The notes under the pieces: generated by a model
What the model was told of the DNA's origin: nothing
Databases searched by the model: none
Seen by the model: only the letters and a program-made list of their open reading frames with translations
Made by a program: the position numbers and the translations under genes
Shown here: in pieces, positions 1 through 11,093 of the stretch
Layout of the letters: every line of letters begins with the position of its first letter
Position numbering within the stretch: the stretch's first letter is position 1
Origin: Atopsyche davidsoni
Taxonomy: Eukaryota > Arthropoda > Insecta > Trichoptera > Hydrobiosidae
Assembly (NCBI GenBank): GCA_022113835.1
Contig: JAILWY010000002.1
Location: 6,488,501 to 6,552,500, forward strand
Direction: 5' to 3'
DNA: 64,000 bases

Positions 1-5
1 GATTT

Positions 6-51
6 GTTTGTTTCAGGGGCGGTGCCAGGGCGCGGCGCCCCTGAAACAAAC
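6..51. repeat. 16-bp perfect hairpin at window start
   Basis: The segment at 6-21 (gtttgtttcaggggcg) is the exact reverse complement of 36-51, leaving a 14-nt GC-rich loop. Directly 5' of it TTTG continues. A GC-rich palindrome in AT-rich DNA is typical of the end of a fold-back or terminal-inverted-repeat element, but the rest of any element lies outside the window or is not recognisable. Confidence 0.7.
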
Positions 52-1190
52 CCAAACTGAAACACTCCCCGCTCTCATTGCTTTTGCTTTTATGTCGCGT
101 GGGTACCTAACTTTTATCTATTCATTATTAATTTATACTGTCGACATAAATATATATTTTACTTTGCATGTTTGAAAGCGAAACGTTTTGCAATGATTTT
201 TTTTCTCTTAATTTTAAATTTACAAAAATCCCTAAACACATTTAATGAAAATGCAAATTTTATGTGAAATAAATTTAGTTTTTTACTTTCTGGTAATATA
301 TGTTCTCATAAATGCATGATCAAATAGTTTGCCATCTATGGTTGCGTTCATATTAATTTCGCTTCGCCTAGCTTGCGTTTAGATGCATTCGGCCTCAACA
401 GTACACAAATATATAATCTATTCAATATATTATGCATGTACTATATAACATAGATAGTGTGCGTGAATTATATAACGGATATTTGATAACGGATAAATGG
501 ATATTCCTCTTCTGATTTTTTTCTAAGAGAGCTTTAGTCATTTTACTACCATGAAAACTAATCAATGTTTCACTTTTTAATAAATATGTTATTTTTTTGT
601 TAATATTTAATATGATATATTTGGAAATGAATATCACTTCATGTTATTGTAAAGTTTTTTTTATATACAAAATATCAACGAAAATATATTTTCTTCAATA
701 AAAAAAGTATTAATATATAGAACAAACTCAATCCATTTTTTTGTAAATGAAAACTCAATTTCACCCCGCAACATACTACACATACAAGTTTATGTTTAAT
801 ATTCTGTTGTTTACAGCTCTATTCAAAGCCTCTATCAAATTCAAAAGTGATTATTTTCGGTCACAAACATGCTCACATGTTGACGAAACTTATCAAGCGA
901 TTTAGTTTTACCTGTGTACCGACCAAAAACAAATAAATTTTAAATCAAACAGGATGACCAAACTCGCCTAATTTTTTTTTATTGTAATAAAAAAATCAAT
1001 AGACATGTAAACTGATATTCTTAAAACTTATCGTTTTGTTTTGTTTTATACTGAGTACGCACCATTCGATTCCACTGCGCGATGTTCGGAATGATATATA
1101 TGTAATATTAGACAATATTATGCTCGAATTAATTTTATATTCATGGCAATAATTAAACGTGTCGGTAAGGTAACAATAATAATTAGACCC
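52..1190. other. AT-rich spacer, no gene seen
   Basis: AT-rich DNA with many poly-A and poly-T runs. The open frames at 422-637 and 996-1325 (minus) are short, have AT-driven composition and show no domain. Nothing else is recognised here. Confidence 0.6.
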
Positions 1191-1669
1191 CCGCTGGCGG
1201 GAAGTGGTGAGAGCACAGCAAGTGAAGTCGTATATCCTGGCGGCAGATGTCACGCAGCCTCGCCGTACTCCAGCTCGACCCGTGTTTGCCTTCGCACAAA
1301 AGCGTGATTCAGGAAAATAAAGCAAACGCGTTTCTCGCTTTCTCGAATAGAGGACAAAGAAGGATGTGTGAATGTTTTCGTTTATACCATTATTGTATTT
1401 TTGGTTTCAGAAAATCCCGAAACTCTTTTTTAAAAGATGTAGTAGATTGTATTGATTCGTAACGTAATGTTTGTACTGATAAAATGTTTCAGGTTTTGTT
1501 TAATCATTACTTTTGATACATCACGGATAATGGTAATCAATAAAATAACGCCTTGCAACAAACATTTTGGAAAAACGATAAGGCACAAAGTTTTTTAATG
1601 ACATTTGACCCACATACGCATTTATTTGATAAAGACAACTTTTTTAGTAAGTTTTATTGTTTTCTTCAT

Positions 1670-1977
1670 AAAGTGTCTCTCCTCACGGGAGGTTGGCGAC
1701 CATTTCAATAAGCATATACTCAGCTGAGCGTGTTCATGGTTTTCTAAGGGGAAAATAGTGTTGTGGGTCCCTCAGTTTTGTATTGGAAGGAAAAGTCTGC
1801 GTATTGCTGCTGCCCAATAGCATTATTACAAAGCTCTGGCGTTAAGATCTGATACTCCGTCTGCAGCAAGCTACAGAATAGCAGGATCCCCCCCCCCACC
1901 TCCACAAGATACTTCCATAATCAATCCAAGTCAACTACTCTATTACCGATCCTTTACACACGCTCAGGGTACAAAAT
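1670..1977 (-). mobile_element. Old dispersed repeat, uninterrupted copy
   Basis: Read on the minus strand, this segment is a diverged copy of the repeat at 35460-35970 on the plus strand. Shared landmarks in the same order are cgctcagggtaca (1960-1973), taccgat (1944-1950), tctgatactcc (1847-1857), ctgcccaata (1810-1819), tattggaagg (1781-1790) and gtgggtccc (1763-1771). At the far end the minus strand reads IEMVANL followed by a stop, a short tail also seen at 5640, 8255, 36780 and 45270 and like the C-terminus of a lepidopteran non-LTR retrotransposon protein. The copy is full of stops and indels. It shows the site into which the 35.7-kb MITE inserted, in its empty state. Confidence 0.7.
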
Positions 1978-1984
1978 GGCAAGC

Positions 1985-2168
1985 ATGCACAAGCAACAGA
2001 ATGGGGAGAGCGTATATTTACCTATTTTTAGCATGAAAACGGGAAGACCTACAGAAGGTACACTGTAGGTCTTCCCATGCACAAGCAACAGAATGGGAAG
2101 AGCGTATATTTACCTATTTTTAGCATGAAAACGGGAAGACCTACAGAAGGTACACTGTAGGTCTTCCC
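1985..2168. repeat. 92-bp tandem duplication with hairpins
   Basis: Two adjacent 92-bp copies, 1985-2076 and 2077-2168, are almost identical; a G/A difference in atggggagag versus atgggaagag is the clearest change. Each ends in a perfect 14-bp inverted repeat (gggaagacctacag and its complement; 2041-2054 with 2063-2076, and 2133-2146 with 2155-2168) around the 8-nt loop aaggtaca. The near identity implies a recent duplication. It lies immediately next to the dispersed repeat ending at 1977. Confidence 0.9.
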
Positions 2169-2239
2169 TGAAGAATATACCTTTATTATATAAAAAAAAA
2201 AACAATTTGCGAAAAAGCTGTAAAATATTCATGTTATAA

Positions 2240-2620
2240 TTAAAGAAAAAAAAATCCCGCAAATGTAGCGCCGGAAAGAATTACAAAAAGGCGGTAGCTC
2301 GCTGCAGAGAAAACAAACAAATTCTCAAAGTAATATGCATGTAAATAGTGCAAGTAAGATGCGCCCCGACACACGCGGTCGGGCGCGGAAAAGTGCATAA
2401 GAATTATCATCCCCTTCTCGGGCCGCCCCCGCCCCCGCCCCTCCCCGCCCCGCCCCCGCCCCCGCCCCCGCCCCCGCCCCCGGGGCATAAATCTGGGCGG
2501 CGGACGCGCATACATCAAGGCTGAGTGCCGCTGCTCACGGCGCGGTCCTGGAGCGCCCGAACAAAGGCACTCGCGGGCTGGGGGCGCCGGGCCCGCCGAG
2601 CCTTCTCCCCCCGTATTTGT
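2240..2620. other. CpG-rich island with (CCCCCG)n tract
   Basis: GC content rises sharply here. A hexamer-like CCCCCG tract runs over 2424-2481, and a short inverted repeat (gcgccccgac with gtcgggcgc) lies near 2361-2386. The minus-strand open frame with GRGRGR repeats comes from this tract and is not a gene. The flanks are unique and CpG-rich, consistent with a promoter or regulatory island; no start site can be assigned. The tract can form G-quadruplexes on the minus strand. Confidence 0.6.
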
Positions 2621-2639
2621 TTTTTTTTTTTTTTTTATA

Positions 2640-3207
2640 TTTTTTTAAACTAACTTTACGAAAGCCGTAAAAAATATATACGGCATATTTGAAACGATAG
2701 AATAAAATTATGTTAATATTGGCGATGAGAGACGGGAATGCGCAATAATTTAATTTTTTTTATTAACACGTAATTTAAACGACTTACGCCAAGTTGAATA
2801 AAATTGAAATAAAATGTTTAATAAGGAATGCAGTTGTTTTAAGTCATTAATATTAAAACTACGAAGTACTTGGTTTCGATACAATGCTCTTTTAACCAAA
2901 ATTAATAAATGTAAAAATGAAACAAAGTGTCAACTATTCGTATAAAAGAATTCAATTTGTAGTTTAAATTTTAATACACAGTTTTCTGCTTTCTGTTGAC
3001 ACATGCTGATATTATGCAACTGGCTTTGTCAAAGCTCATTTTAATTATGAAAATCAATATTCGTATAATATTGGTCATTTACAAAGTGATTAGTTTTTTT
3101 ATTCATACATATCTCAAAGTCACATTTATCAAATTTTAAACAGAAATATTGTGATGTGAATTCCGAGTAAATAAATTATATACGCTAGTACATAAAATAT
3201 ACATGCA
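2640..3207. other. AT-rich spacer, nothing recognised
   Basis: AT-rich sequence between the CpG island and the cysteine-rich frames. I see no gene, repeat or motif cluster. Confidence 0.6.
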
Positions 3208-3607
3208 TTGGCAAACAGCGCGAATGCAGATAGTTTAAACAAAATTACACTCTATCGCCAATATCAATTAATTGAATTTGATGTTTACGATTTGTATTTC
3301 CAGTTGCTGCAGCGTTGTGTGTACTTGACGTGTCATGCAGGACCTGGACTCAGTGTCGCTTGTGATGAATGCCCCAATATAAAGTGTAATAAATAATTAT
3401 TATCGTTCATGATAAATGATATCGGAATGTAGTTCCTGTGATTTACGGCTTAGCTGCAAAAATGGACGAGATATAGAATGTCGCAAATGTAATAAATCCA
3501 AAACTCTGCGTCACACACTAATAAATGGACATTCAATAATATGCTTAATATTTTATGAGCTAAAAGATATACATGTAATTTTTTTTATTAATAATCAAAC
3601 AAAATAA
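3208..3607 (+). pseudogene. Possible cysteine-rich coding remnant
   Basis: Two plus-strand frames follow each other in different reading frames: 3208-3396 and 3416-3607. The end of the first has five cysteines within about 27 residues (RC...TC...AC..C....C). The start of the second has five within about 24 (EC..C.....C.......C..C). Cysteine clustering across a frame change in AT-rich DNA suggests a frameshifted cysteine-rich protein or exon pair. A pyrimidine-rich acceptor-like site (tttccag) ends at 3303. I do not recognise the family and there is no obvious signal peptide. Chance is a real alternative. Confidence 0.22.
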
Positions 3608-4436
3608 CATACCTTCTTACTAGTATATTTTATATTTATATTATATCAACAAAGCAATATGAAAAATGTTATAAAAAATAATAATGGGTAACATATTTAG
3701 CTAGATGAACATTTCATTTATAAGGGTGATATTTATTCCCTGTGTGTTTATTTACACATTCATAAAGCTTGTTTAAATTTTACTAGACTGTTCAAATATA
3801 TACTGATCAAGAAATGCTGATAATGCTTTATGGTCTATTGTTTTAGTTTTAAAACGAAACTTTCTATTCTAAATTGCAAAGCTTTCAATACCTAGTATTC
3901 AGTTTTTTAAACAACCTGACTCAAGTCTGTAAGTTTAACATTGACATTATCGATTTCAAGAAGTTTTTAAATATTACGCATTTTGTGGTAAGTATAAAAA
4001 AAAATTATTCATAAAATATTATTTCACATTGAAACTGATAGATCAGGTAAAGTCTCTGATTATAAATTCAATTCATATAACTAGAAGGAATAGAAGCCTT
4101 AGAGAAAATTGTTTTGTCCTTAAGATGCTATTATTTTAGAAAAGACTAGACTGAATTTAAAAAATAAAAATTCTTTAAAGATTTTAAATTTCAAGGAAAT
4201 AAATTACTATAACTTAAACGAAAACTAATATAGCAGCGGAATAATTTTTACATTAGCATCATGGAAGATAAATATTTATTCCTGGATTTTATAGTAACAA
4301 GCGTTAGAAATACTTGTCATTAAAAGGTTATTGGATGCAAGAAACGTACTTTAACTTTTAATACTAGACGTAAAATTCTCAAAACTAGCGTAAAAATTAA
4401 CAAATTGCTATAATAAAATAACTATTATTTTATTTG
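3608..4436. other. AT-rich spacer, no gene seen
   Basis: AT-rich, with many homopolymer runs. The last ~100 bp may hold a further, very decayed unit of the tandem array that begins near 4437 (ttgctataataaaataactattat), but I cannot align it securely. Confidence 0.5.
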
Positions 4437-4905
4437 CCTATGATGGAGTTGGTTACGAAAAAATGAGTTAATATTAAAAAAAGATTGTTACTGTAAATGT
4501 AGAAAAAAATCAACGCTATAATAACAGTGATTTAAAAAAAACCTATTTAATCAGATTTTAAGCAGGAATGCTCTAGGATGTAGTAGAAACAAGTTTCCAA
4601 AGTGGTATTTTCGCCTACGGTGGCGTTGGCTTCGGAAAATGAGATTACATAAAAAAGTTGCTAGTTTTAAATGTAGAAAAAATCAACGCAATGATAACAG
4701 CAATATTAAAAAAAAAACCTTATTAATCGGATCGTTTTATAAAGCAGGGATATTCTAGGATGCAGTAGAAACACAAGATTCCAGAATGGTCTCTTCGCCT
4801 ACGGCGGCGTTGGCTTCGAAAAAATGAGATAATATTAAAAAAGTTTGCAGCTGTAAATGTAGAAAGAATCGACGCAGTTTTTATGCAAAAAGTTGGTAAC
4901 ACTTG
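4437..4905. repeat. Degenerate ~180-bp tandem array, 3 units
   Basis: The landmark cctayggyggcgttggcttcg recurs in diverged form at 4437, 4614 and 4798, giving periods of 177 and 184 bp. Other shared blocks are aaatgtagaaaaaatcaacg, ataacagtgatt/ataacagcaat, and aagcagggat-ctaggatg-agtagaaac. The third unit is truncated at about 4905, where the G-rich minisatellite starts. It has no coding capacity. Confidence 0.75.
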
Positions 4906-4910
4906 ACGGC

Positions 4911-5060
4911 GGGGGGCTGCGGGGGGCTGCGGGGGGCTGCGGGGGGCTGCGGGGGGCTGCGGGGGGCTGCGGGGGGCTGCGGGGGGCTGCGGGGGGCTGC
5001 GGGGGGCTGCGGGAGGCTGTGGGGGTTGGCGGGGGGGCGCGGGGGGCGCCCACCTCGCCT
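4911..5060. repeat. (GGGGGGCTGC)10 minisatellite
   Basis: Ten perfect 10-bp copies cover 4911-5010, then degenerate GC-rich copies (gggaggctgt, gggggttggc) run to about 5050. Runs of six G every 10 bp can form stacked G-quadruplexes on the plus strand. The long proline-rich frames on the minus strand and the glycine-rich one on the plus strand are translations of this repeat and are rejected as genes. Perfect copies imply recent slippage or a highly mutable locus. Confidence 0.95.
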
Positions 5061-5870
5061 GCCTAGCGTGCGAAATCCTAAATTGCAAGGCGAAAGTGGG
5101 TTACTCGGGGAGCGCGTGTGGGGCCGTTAGCACTGCCGGGGCACCGATATATTCGCGAGTACACATTTACATTTTAATCTAAAACTATACATTTCTAAGT
5201 ATACCGGAAAATTCAAATAATAAAAAAAAAAATGTATCCGTCGTTTATTTATACGCAATACTTCTTCTGCTAGTGCCCATTTCATTGAACACATATTTAT
5301 CCCGGGTCTGTCTTACTGATCCAGCTGCACTCCCGACTTCCAGTCACTGATTTGAACTCCGCATCCGTGTAAGTTGTTCCCTTCGATTTTTTTTTGGACA
5401 GAATTTTTAACATTTTTACACGATACATTGAATTTTCATGATACATTTCTAAAACGTCAATTGTAATCTAGCTTTTCTTTAAAAAAAAAATTCATCTGAT
5501 GATATATTGACATGGTATATGAACCTGCGATATTTTTTACAATACAACAAATTAATTAGCAAAACATTTAATAAAGAACTGCTCGGTTTTACATAAGTTG
5601 ATATAACGGTCAATATAATGTAACTTTATTTTATTTATTACTTCTTCAGGAGCCGAAGGAAGTTGGAAACCATCTCAATGAAAATATCATGATTTTTTCT
5701 GAACGTCCAAAACTGTATTGTAAATAAATAAAGTTTATTTGAATGCAAACTAAAATACTTTTTCTATAACTATATTCTATTATATATATAACATTTCTAA
5801 GTCTTGAAAAATTTCTTGATTGAAACAGTTTTAAAGGAAATATGAATTTGAAAATGTTATGGACTGTGAC
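5061..5870. other. AT-rich spacer with retrotransposon scraps
   Basis: Mostly AT-rich. At 5295-5375 the minus strand reads a stretch (acttacacggatgcggagtt) similar to the retrotransposon fragment at 45196-45225. At 5640-5690 the minus strand reads IEMVSNFLRLLKK, the family's C-terminal tail. The two scraps have the same polarity and may come from one decayed copy. Confidence 0.4.
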
Positions 5871-6080
5871 GTGACCGTGACCGTGCCCGCAAGCGGCCGA
5901 AACAATCCGAAGGAGGCAAGAAGGATGGGTCGCTTCATTCTTCACGCGCTGATCCGCTTTCCATGCAAATGGCGGAGTAACGGCACGCCGTAAAAATTGT
6001 GCAGGCGGCCATGTTGGGCGGCGCGCCGGCTCATATTTGAATTTGAATTCCGAATGGCATCGCGTTCGATTTTTGAATTT
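5870..6080. promoter_or_regulatory. GC island, candidate regulatory element
   Basis: Unique GC-elevated block with a POU octamer (catgcaaatggcgg, about 5962-5975) and a GCCATGTT motif resembling a YY1/Pho site (about 6008). It has no usable open frame. A role as a conserved non-coding element is inferred from composition and motifs only. Confidence 0.35.
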
Positions 6081-7339
6081 GAAATAAACTCGTTATTTTT
6101 TATTTGCGTTCTTATTTTAAATGTCGCTTAAGATTGATTGCTAAGATTATTTTTTGCAAGAAATTGGCCCGTCGAGCGAATAAATGTGATATTAGTATAA
6201 GAGCTTGACTTTGTGAGTCACAACAATCGAGATCAAATTAATTGCACTGTAAAAAAAATAATGAAGAGTCCATAAAATACTTGAAAGTATAACTTTTAGG
6301 GTAAGTATTTTATTTTATTTGATGGTGACACACTATTACTTAACAAAAATACTTAATGTTGAGTTTAAGCAATATATAAATTGTATGAATTATATCTGCC
6401 GAAATAAGCAACAACAAAAAAATACCCATAAAGAGCCAAAGAATGTCTTTGTTTGCCGATAGACTACATAAAAATACTTATCCCAAACGCTGGCTTATAA
6501 AGGAAATGCCCGTCTTTTATGCATTTTCTAGGGCTCAAAACTTAGTCCTTAAGGCTTTGCGAGTAGTTGGGATATTCAAATGACTTGGAAATTATAAAAT
6601 TTAATTACAAAACAATATACGCCGGGGCTCGGGTATCCAGGCGCGGGGGTTAACTTTGTTCTTCTTACGACTTCTTCGCCAGTTCCTATTCCATCCAATT
6701 ACGTCCCTCCGTTCTGCAGCAGACGCAATCATTGGAAGAAATCACATTTACGTTTTTTTCTACTCAACTTCTGCTTATTGCGCGCTTAGGGTAAACTGTG
6801 TACCACGAGGGTGTTACAGCAAACCGTAGAATTTAACTAATAATACACCCTGAAATAAAACAGTAAAAACTAACGAATGTTTTAACATCCAAACATGAAT
6901 ACAAGCATTTGTATTCAACGTAATTTTAAGCATTTTATGCGTTCATTATACTTTGAATCTTCCGACTTTTCGATCCCGGTGCTGATACCATCTTCTGAAT
7001 CAATGGATTTTACCAAAATCCCGCAAATATAATAACAACTGCTGCCAAATCCAACCAAGACGTTATTTTATTATATGATATGCTTATATTTATTATATAA
7101 CTTATTCTTTTTTGTTGTAGGTTGAGATAGATAAAAAACCTATAGCAATTTGTTTTTAATGATAATGTTAAAAAAAATACCTGGAAATAAAAGTAAAATA
7201 TCTACATACTTTTTTAAGAAATATAAAATTGGTAATACTAAAAGGATATTACTAAAGCATTAAAAGGTATTTATGGAATTTTTTAAAGTTGCTCTTCAAA
7301 GAGTCGTGCGATTCTTTTTATTTACTCGAATTTTCGTTG
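6081..7339. other. AT-rich spacer with small GC island
   Basis: AT-rich apart from 6620-6790, a unique GC-elevated block (ccggggctcgggtatccagg ... ccatccaattacgtccctcc) with no open frame. It may be a minor regulatory element. Confidence 0.45.
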
Positions 7340-7500
7340 AAAAAGTAAAAAAAAGGGGAAAAGGTTGCGCCGGCGACGGGCGCCTCGGGGAGAACTTTCT
7401 GATCGGGCGGCGCAAATGAAGGGGAGAATTATTATTCAAAGGGGAGTAAATGATAATTAAGAAGCCGCGGTAACTTTACCTGCAGAATATGCTTCCCACA
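7340..7500. promoter_or_regulatory. GC island, candidate regulatory element
   Basis: Unique block with gcgccggcgacgggcgcctc followed by AT-core motifs (attattattcaaagggg, gataattaa). No coding signal. GC blocks next to homeodomain-like cores resemble insect developmental enhancers; this is inference. Confidence 0.3.
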
Positions 7501-8250
7501 ATACGGGAAATCCCTTTGAATGGAGTTGAACGGTGTTGCAAGTGTAAAAAAGTTGAATTTTTATAAAAATTTAAGTCTTGAAAATTTTTAATGATATAGT
7601 TTTCTTATGAATATTTTTTTGTATGGAAGAAACCACATAATTTCATTGACTGATTTAATCAAAATATTTTTTTATTTACTCTTTAATGTATACGCTTAAG
7701 ATTTATACGCTAAGTAATCTTATCATTATTACTTCATATTAAGGCAGGCGTTTGGTTTATAATAATAAACTAACAATAATATTCAAGTAATTATAATATT
7801 TACAGAGAAAATATTTATATAGGTATGTTCATAATAGTAAACTAGTACGGTATTTGATAATAAAACATAAATAATATAATTAAGATTTAAAATAAATATT
7901 TTAACTCTAAATTTGTTATTTTGATCAAATTTATAGTATTAATATTAAACATATTAATGTTTTTAATGAAATGTTTCTTTGTAGAATCATTTAATTAGTC
8001 AAATTGACTACTGCAGTGCTTTTTAACCCGGACACCAAAAATGATCTATAAATATTTTTTAGAAAGTTGTTATGTTTGACTTTGCGTACGTAAAAAAGCG
8101 TAGGGTATCTTAATCTAGCCATTTTTTCGAAATAATTAATTAAGCTTTCTACAGCTGATTATTCAGGGAAGGTCTAAGGAACAAAAACATTTGAAGAAGT
8201 AAGCTATTATGTTTATATGATTATAATTAGTAAAACGAACTCAGGACAAA
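7501..8250. other. AT-rich spacer, possible hAT end
   Basis: AT-rich. At 8014-8036 cagtgctttttaacccgg resembles a hAT-family terminal repeat, but no partner end or 8-bp target duplication was found. No gene. Confidence 0.4.
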
Positions 8251-8254
8251 CATG

Positions 8255-8306
8255 TGATCATTGAAATGGACACCAACCTTCTCTTAAGAGAGGCACATGA
8301 GAAGAA
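8255..8306 (+). mobile_element. Non-LTR retrotransposon tail fragment
   Basis: The plus strand reads IEMDTNLLLREAHEKKKK. This is the same C-terminal tail pattern (I/D-EMV-x-NL, basic end) as the larger fragment at 45020-45315. Only about 50 bp remain. The minus-strand frame over it is a shadow. Confidence 0.4.
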
Positions 8307-9400
8307 AAAGAAATGTGTTCAGAACCTCTAAAATGTATTTTGTAATCAATAGTTTCTACAATTAGGGTTCGATTTTTTATCGAACAACTATTTTTTTTAA
8401 AATGGCTTTTACAAATTCCTATATTTTTTTTATGACAACTAAACAAATGTTGAGAGCCGCTGTGTGTCTATAGCGGTAAAAATTAATTTGATTTCATGAA
8501 ATGTTACATTCGAACCGCAGTGGAAAATGAATAATTGAAAGTGCTTCCCCAAATTAATTCGTTGCTACGTGAATTTAATAAGTAATTTTGAGCAAATAAA
8601 ATTAATTTTATTATTAAACATGTATATTTTGCTACACAATAATACTTCAAACTGATATGAATATTGTATTTGTGCAAATAACATTTTTAATGACATAGCT
8701 TTTAGTGCATTCTATTACTGATGGAAATATACAAGTAAATCTCAATATTTCAATCAATGTTTAAATAGCAGGTGTTGGTGGTATGCCATTGTTTTATCAA
8801 AAAAATAGTTTTTAAAAAGTAAATAAAACTTTAACAAGCACTTAAATAATAAGATAATTGCGAAATTGCATTTTTAAAACAATACATTTAGTATTAAAAA
8901 TAAGTAGGTTTACACTTATATTGGCTAGTTATCAATGCTCAATTTCTTATATTAAAAATAATTATGCACAATGCCAGATTCCTTAATTTACCCAACAAAA
9001 AAATTGAAAGACAAATTTGAGCTGTAAATAAAATATGATATCCATAATGTAACAACGAAATTACAATAAAACTTCCTAGATAGTATTAGTCTATATAACG
9101 GACTATTGATCTAAAAATATAAAACTTAACTTTTCCAAAAGAGCCGTACAGATGCGGTAGCGCATCAAAGATAAATAAGGTTACACCTGTAGCAGGTAAG
9201 TAATCCGGGTGCGTAATCCTGTATTATTAGCCGCTCTTCCGATGAGATGTTTGTCCTAGGTGTAACCCGCCCACCTGACTGGCGCCCGTAAAAATCCCCG
9301 GAAGGACTCCATATGCAAACACCGCCGTCTCCGAATGTAAATAAAACCGAAGAAATGTTTATCCAAGTCATTCCTTCAAAAACTTAAGTCGCTTTCACGA
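8307..9400. other. AT-rich spacer, no gene seen
   Basis: AT-rich throughout except a small unique block at 9190-9320 (cgtaatcctgtattattagccgctcttccgatgag region) that could be regulatory. The minus frame at 9165-9371 shows no recognisable domain. Confidence 0.5.
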
Positions 9401-9620
9401 GTTTAAAGCCCCACAGAAGTTTCTTTGCTCGGCAAGGAGATCTCTCTTCCTCCCTTTGCCGTATCGGAATCAAATATTGTAGGAGAATCAATTATTTATT
9501 TATAAATTTCGCCCCGTGGAAATGCGGCTCGGGGCTCGGGGCGAGACGTTTGCTTTTATAGGGGCTGTTGTAATTTATGTAACGATTATTTTAAGGCTTT
9601 ATTTTGCGAAGGCAGAGTGA
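9400..9620. promoter_or_regulatory. GC island, candidate regulatory element
   Basis: Unique block mixing a GC-rich portion (gcggctcggggctcggggcg, about 9523-9542) with AT cores (caattatttatttataaatt). No coding frame. The composition contrasts sharply with the flanks. Confidence 0.33.
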
Positions 9621-10222
9621 TAATGAGGAACTTTCTCGATAAAGTTATCTTAATTGGTGATAATCTAATATTGATTTTTATTTATTATTAATGCTTTGCC
9701 TTAACGTTCAACGATTTTTGCAGTCGCCGCCTAAGGAGTAACCAATGTTTTTCAAAAAAAAAATTATAATTATTTTCTGAATCTTAATCGTACCTACCAA
9801 CAAAGCTCTCTTTCTGTGTGTTATTTACATAAATACAGTAAGCATTTATCCTATATTTTGTGACAGTATTTAAACTAATATGAAGGTTCGCACTAGAAGA
9901 ACCTGCCTGATATTTTAGAAGGTAACAAAAAAGCTTGGTCGACCGGAGCTCGCGCTATAAACGACTACTGATCCCTTCTGAAAGCTTACAGATGAGTTGG
10001 TCGTGTGGGATGGACGAAGCTTATATAGCATTATTAGAACTTCAATGCGAAAAAAAACAAGAAAGTATTTATAAGTATACATACAGGTGGTACCTAGCAG
10101 TTTGATTTTACATATTGTTTCACCCGTACCTAAAAAAAATAAATACAGATAAATAAAAAAAAGTAAAAAGTTTATAAAACTTAATTTATAAAATAATATA
10201 GATATTAAAAGAAACTAATTAT

Positions 10223-10309
10223 TATTTTTGAATAAAACACTTGAGTGATTTTCCACATGTTCGTTCATGTAACATGTGGAAAATCACTCAAGTATTTTAT
10301 TCAAAAATA
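10223..10309. mobile_element. Fold-back element, 38-bp arms
   Basis: The arm at 10223-10260 (…aaaacacttgagtgatttt…) pairs with 10272-10309 with one mismatch around an 11-nt loop (tcgttcatgta). The right arm and its 3' flank to about 10345 recur in reverse orientation at 30155-30232, including the junction with ttttacagagagtac. So this is a dispersed family, here present as an inverted duplication of its end. It has no coding capacity. Confidence 0.8.
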
Positions 10310-11093
10310 TTAAAATGGAACTCCACCAAGTACTCTCTGTCAAAAATATTGAGAAACTAATTAGTCATTCGTCAGCTATGCACAACATCTGATATTTTCC
10401 ATGCCACGGACCAATTTAAATTTATTAATATAAATTAAATTCTGACACATCATCGTACAAACGTTGAGGCGTACCACTCGAGCACTAGTGTATGTAAATG
10501 GGAACACAAATATACACATTACATTTTATTTGTAAAGTACAGTACTCTGGCTTGTACGTAGATAAATAATACGACTATGTCATTGAGAAGAGAACAAAGC
10601 AAAATCTCCGACAGGGTATTCACAAAGTTTCGGTCGCATTTAAAGACCAAAACTTACCGGAAATACCTTGTAAACTGTACTGACTTCTTTGTTTGGCTGC
10701 CATTTTCTACCCAGGCCCGTTTCAATACTATCCGACCTAAACGGACGAGTTCATTAAACTGATTATGAATATTTTAAAAATATTATATCATTGACACCGA
10801 GGAAAAATAATAAATATTTAAAATAAGTTATCATTGGATTGACATCATACTGTAAACAAGAAAAAAATTAATCTAACAAATAAAACATAATTATGCATGC
10901 ACTTTGAACAAAAACGTGTACAGACACATATCTTTCCATTGTAATAAATGTAAAATCCCAAACTTATTATATACTCGCCCACGATTTGGATCAAGCACAC
11001 TTGCTGTAAACAATGTAAAGTCATTAAATAATGATCTTGGGTATATTTTGTTAAGTCATAATGCTGTAGCATGTTCCTACTATAAATATACAC
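10310..11093. other. AT-rich spacer, no gene seen
   Basis: 10310-10345 continues the fold-back family (ttggtggagt... on the minus strand). The remainder is AT-rich unique DNA. The frames at 10577-10762 and 10904-11128 have no recognised domain, and the second runs into satellite DNA. Confidence 0.5.

Noticed and set aside
2240..2518. Minus-strand frame with a GRGRGR (RGG-like) stretch
   Set aside because: The arginine-glycine repeat is the translation of a CCCCCG simple repeat, and the rest shows no domain.
4723..5130. Proline-rich (minus) and glycine-rich (plus) frames of 72-121 codons
   Set aside because: They are readings of the GGGGGGCTGC minisatellite, open in several frames at once.
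8014..8036. Possible second hAT end (cagtgctttttaaccc)
   Set aside because: No partner end, no target duplication, and it does not pair with the 17.0-kb end; kept only as a note.
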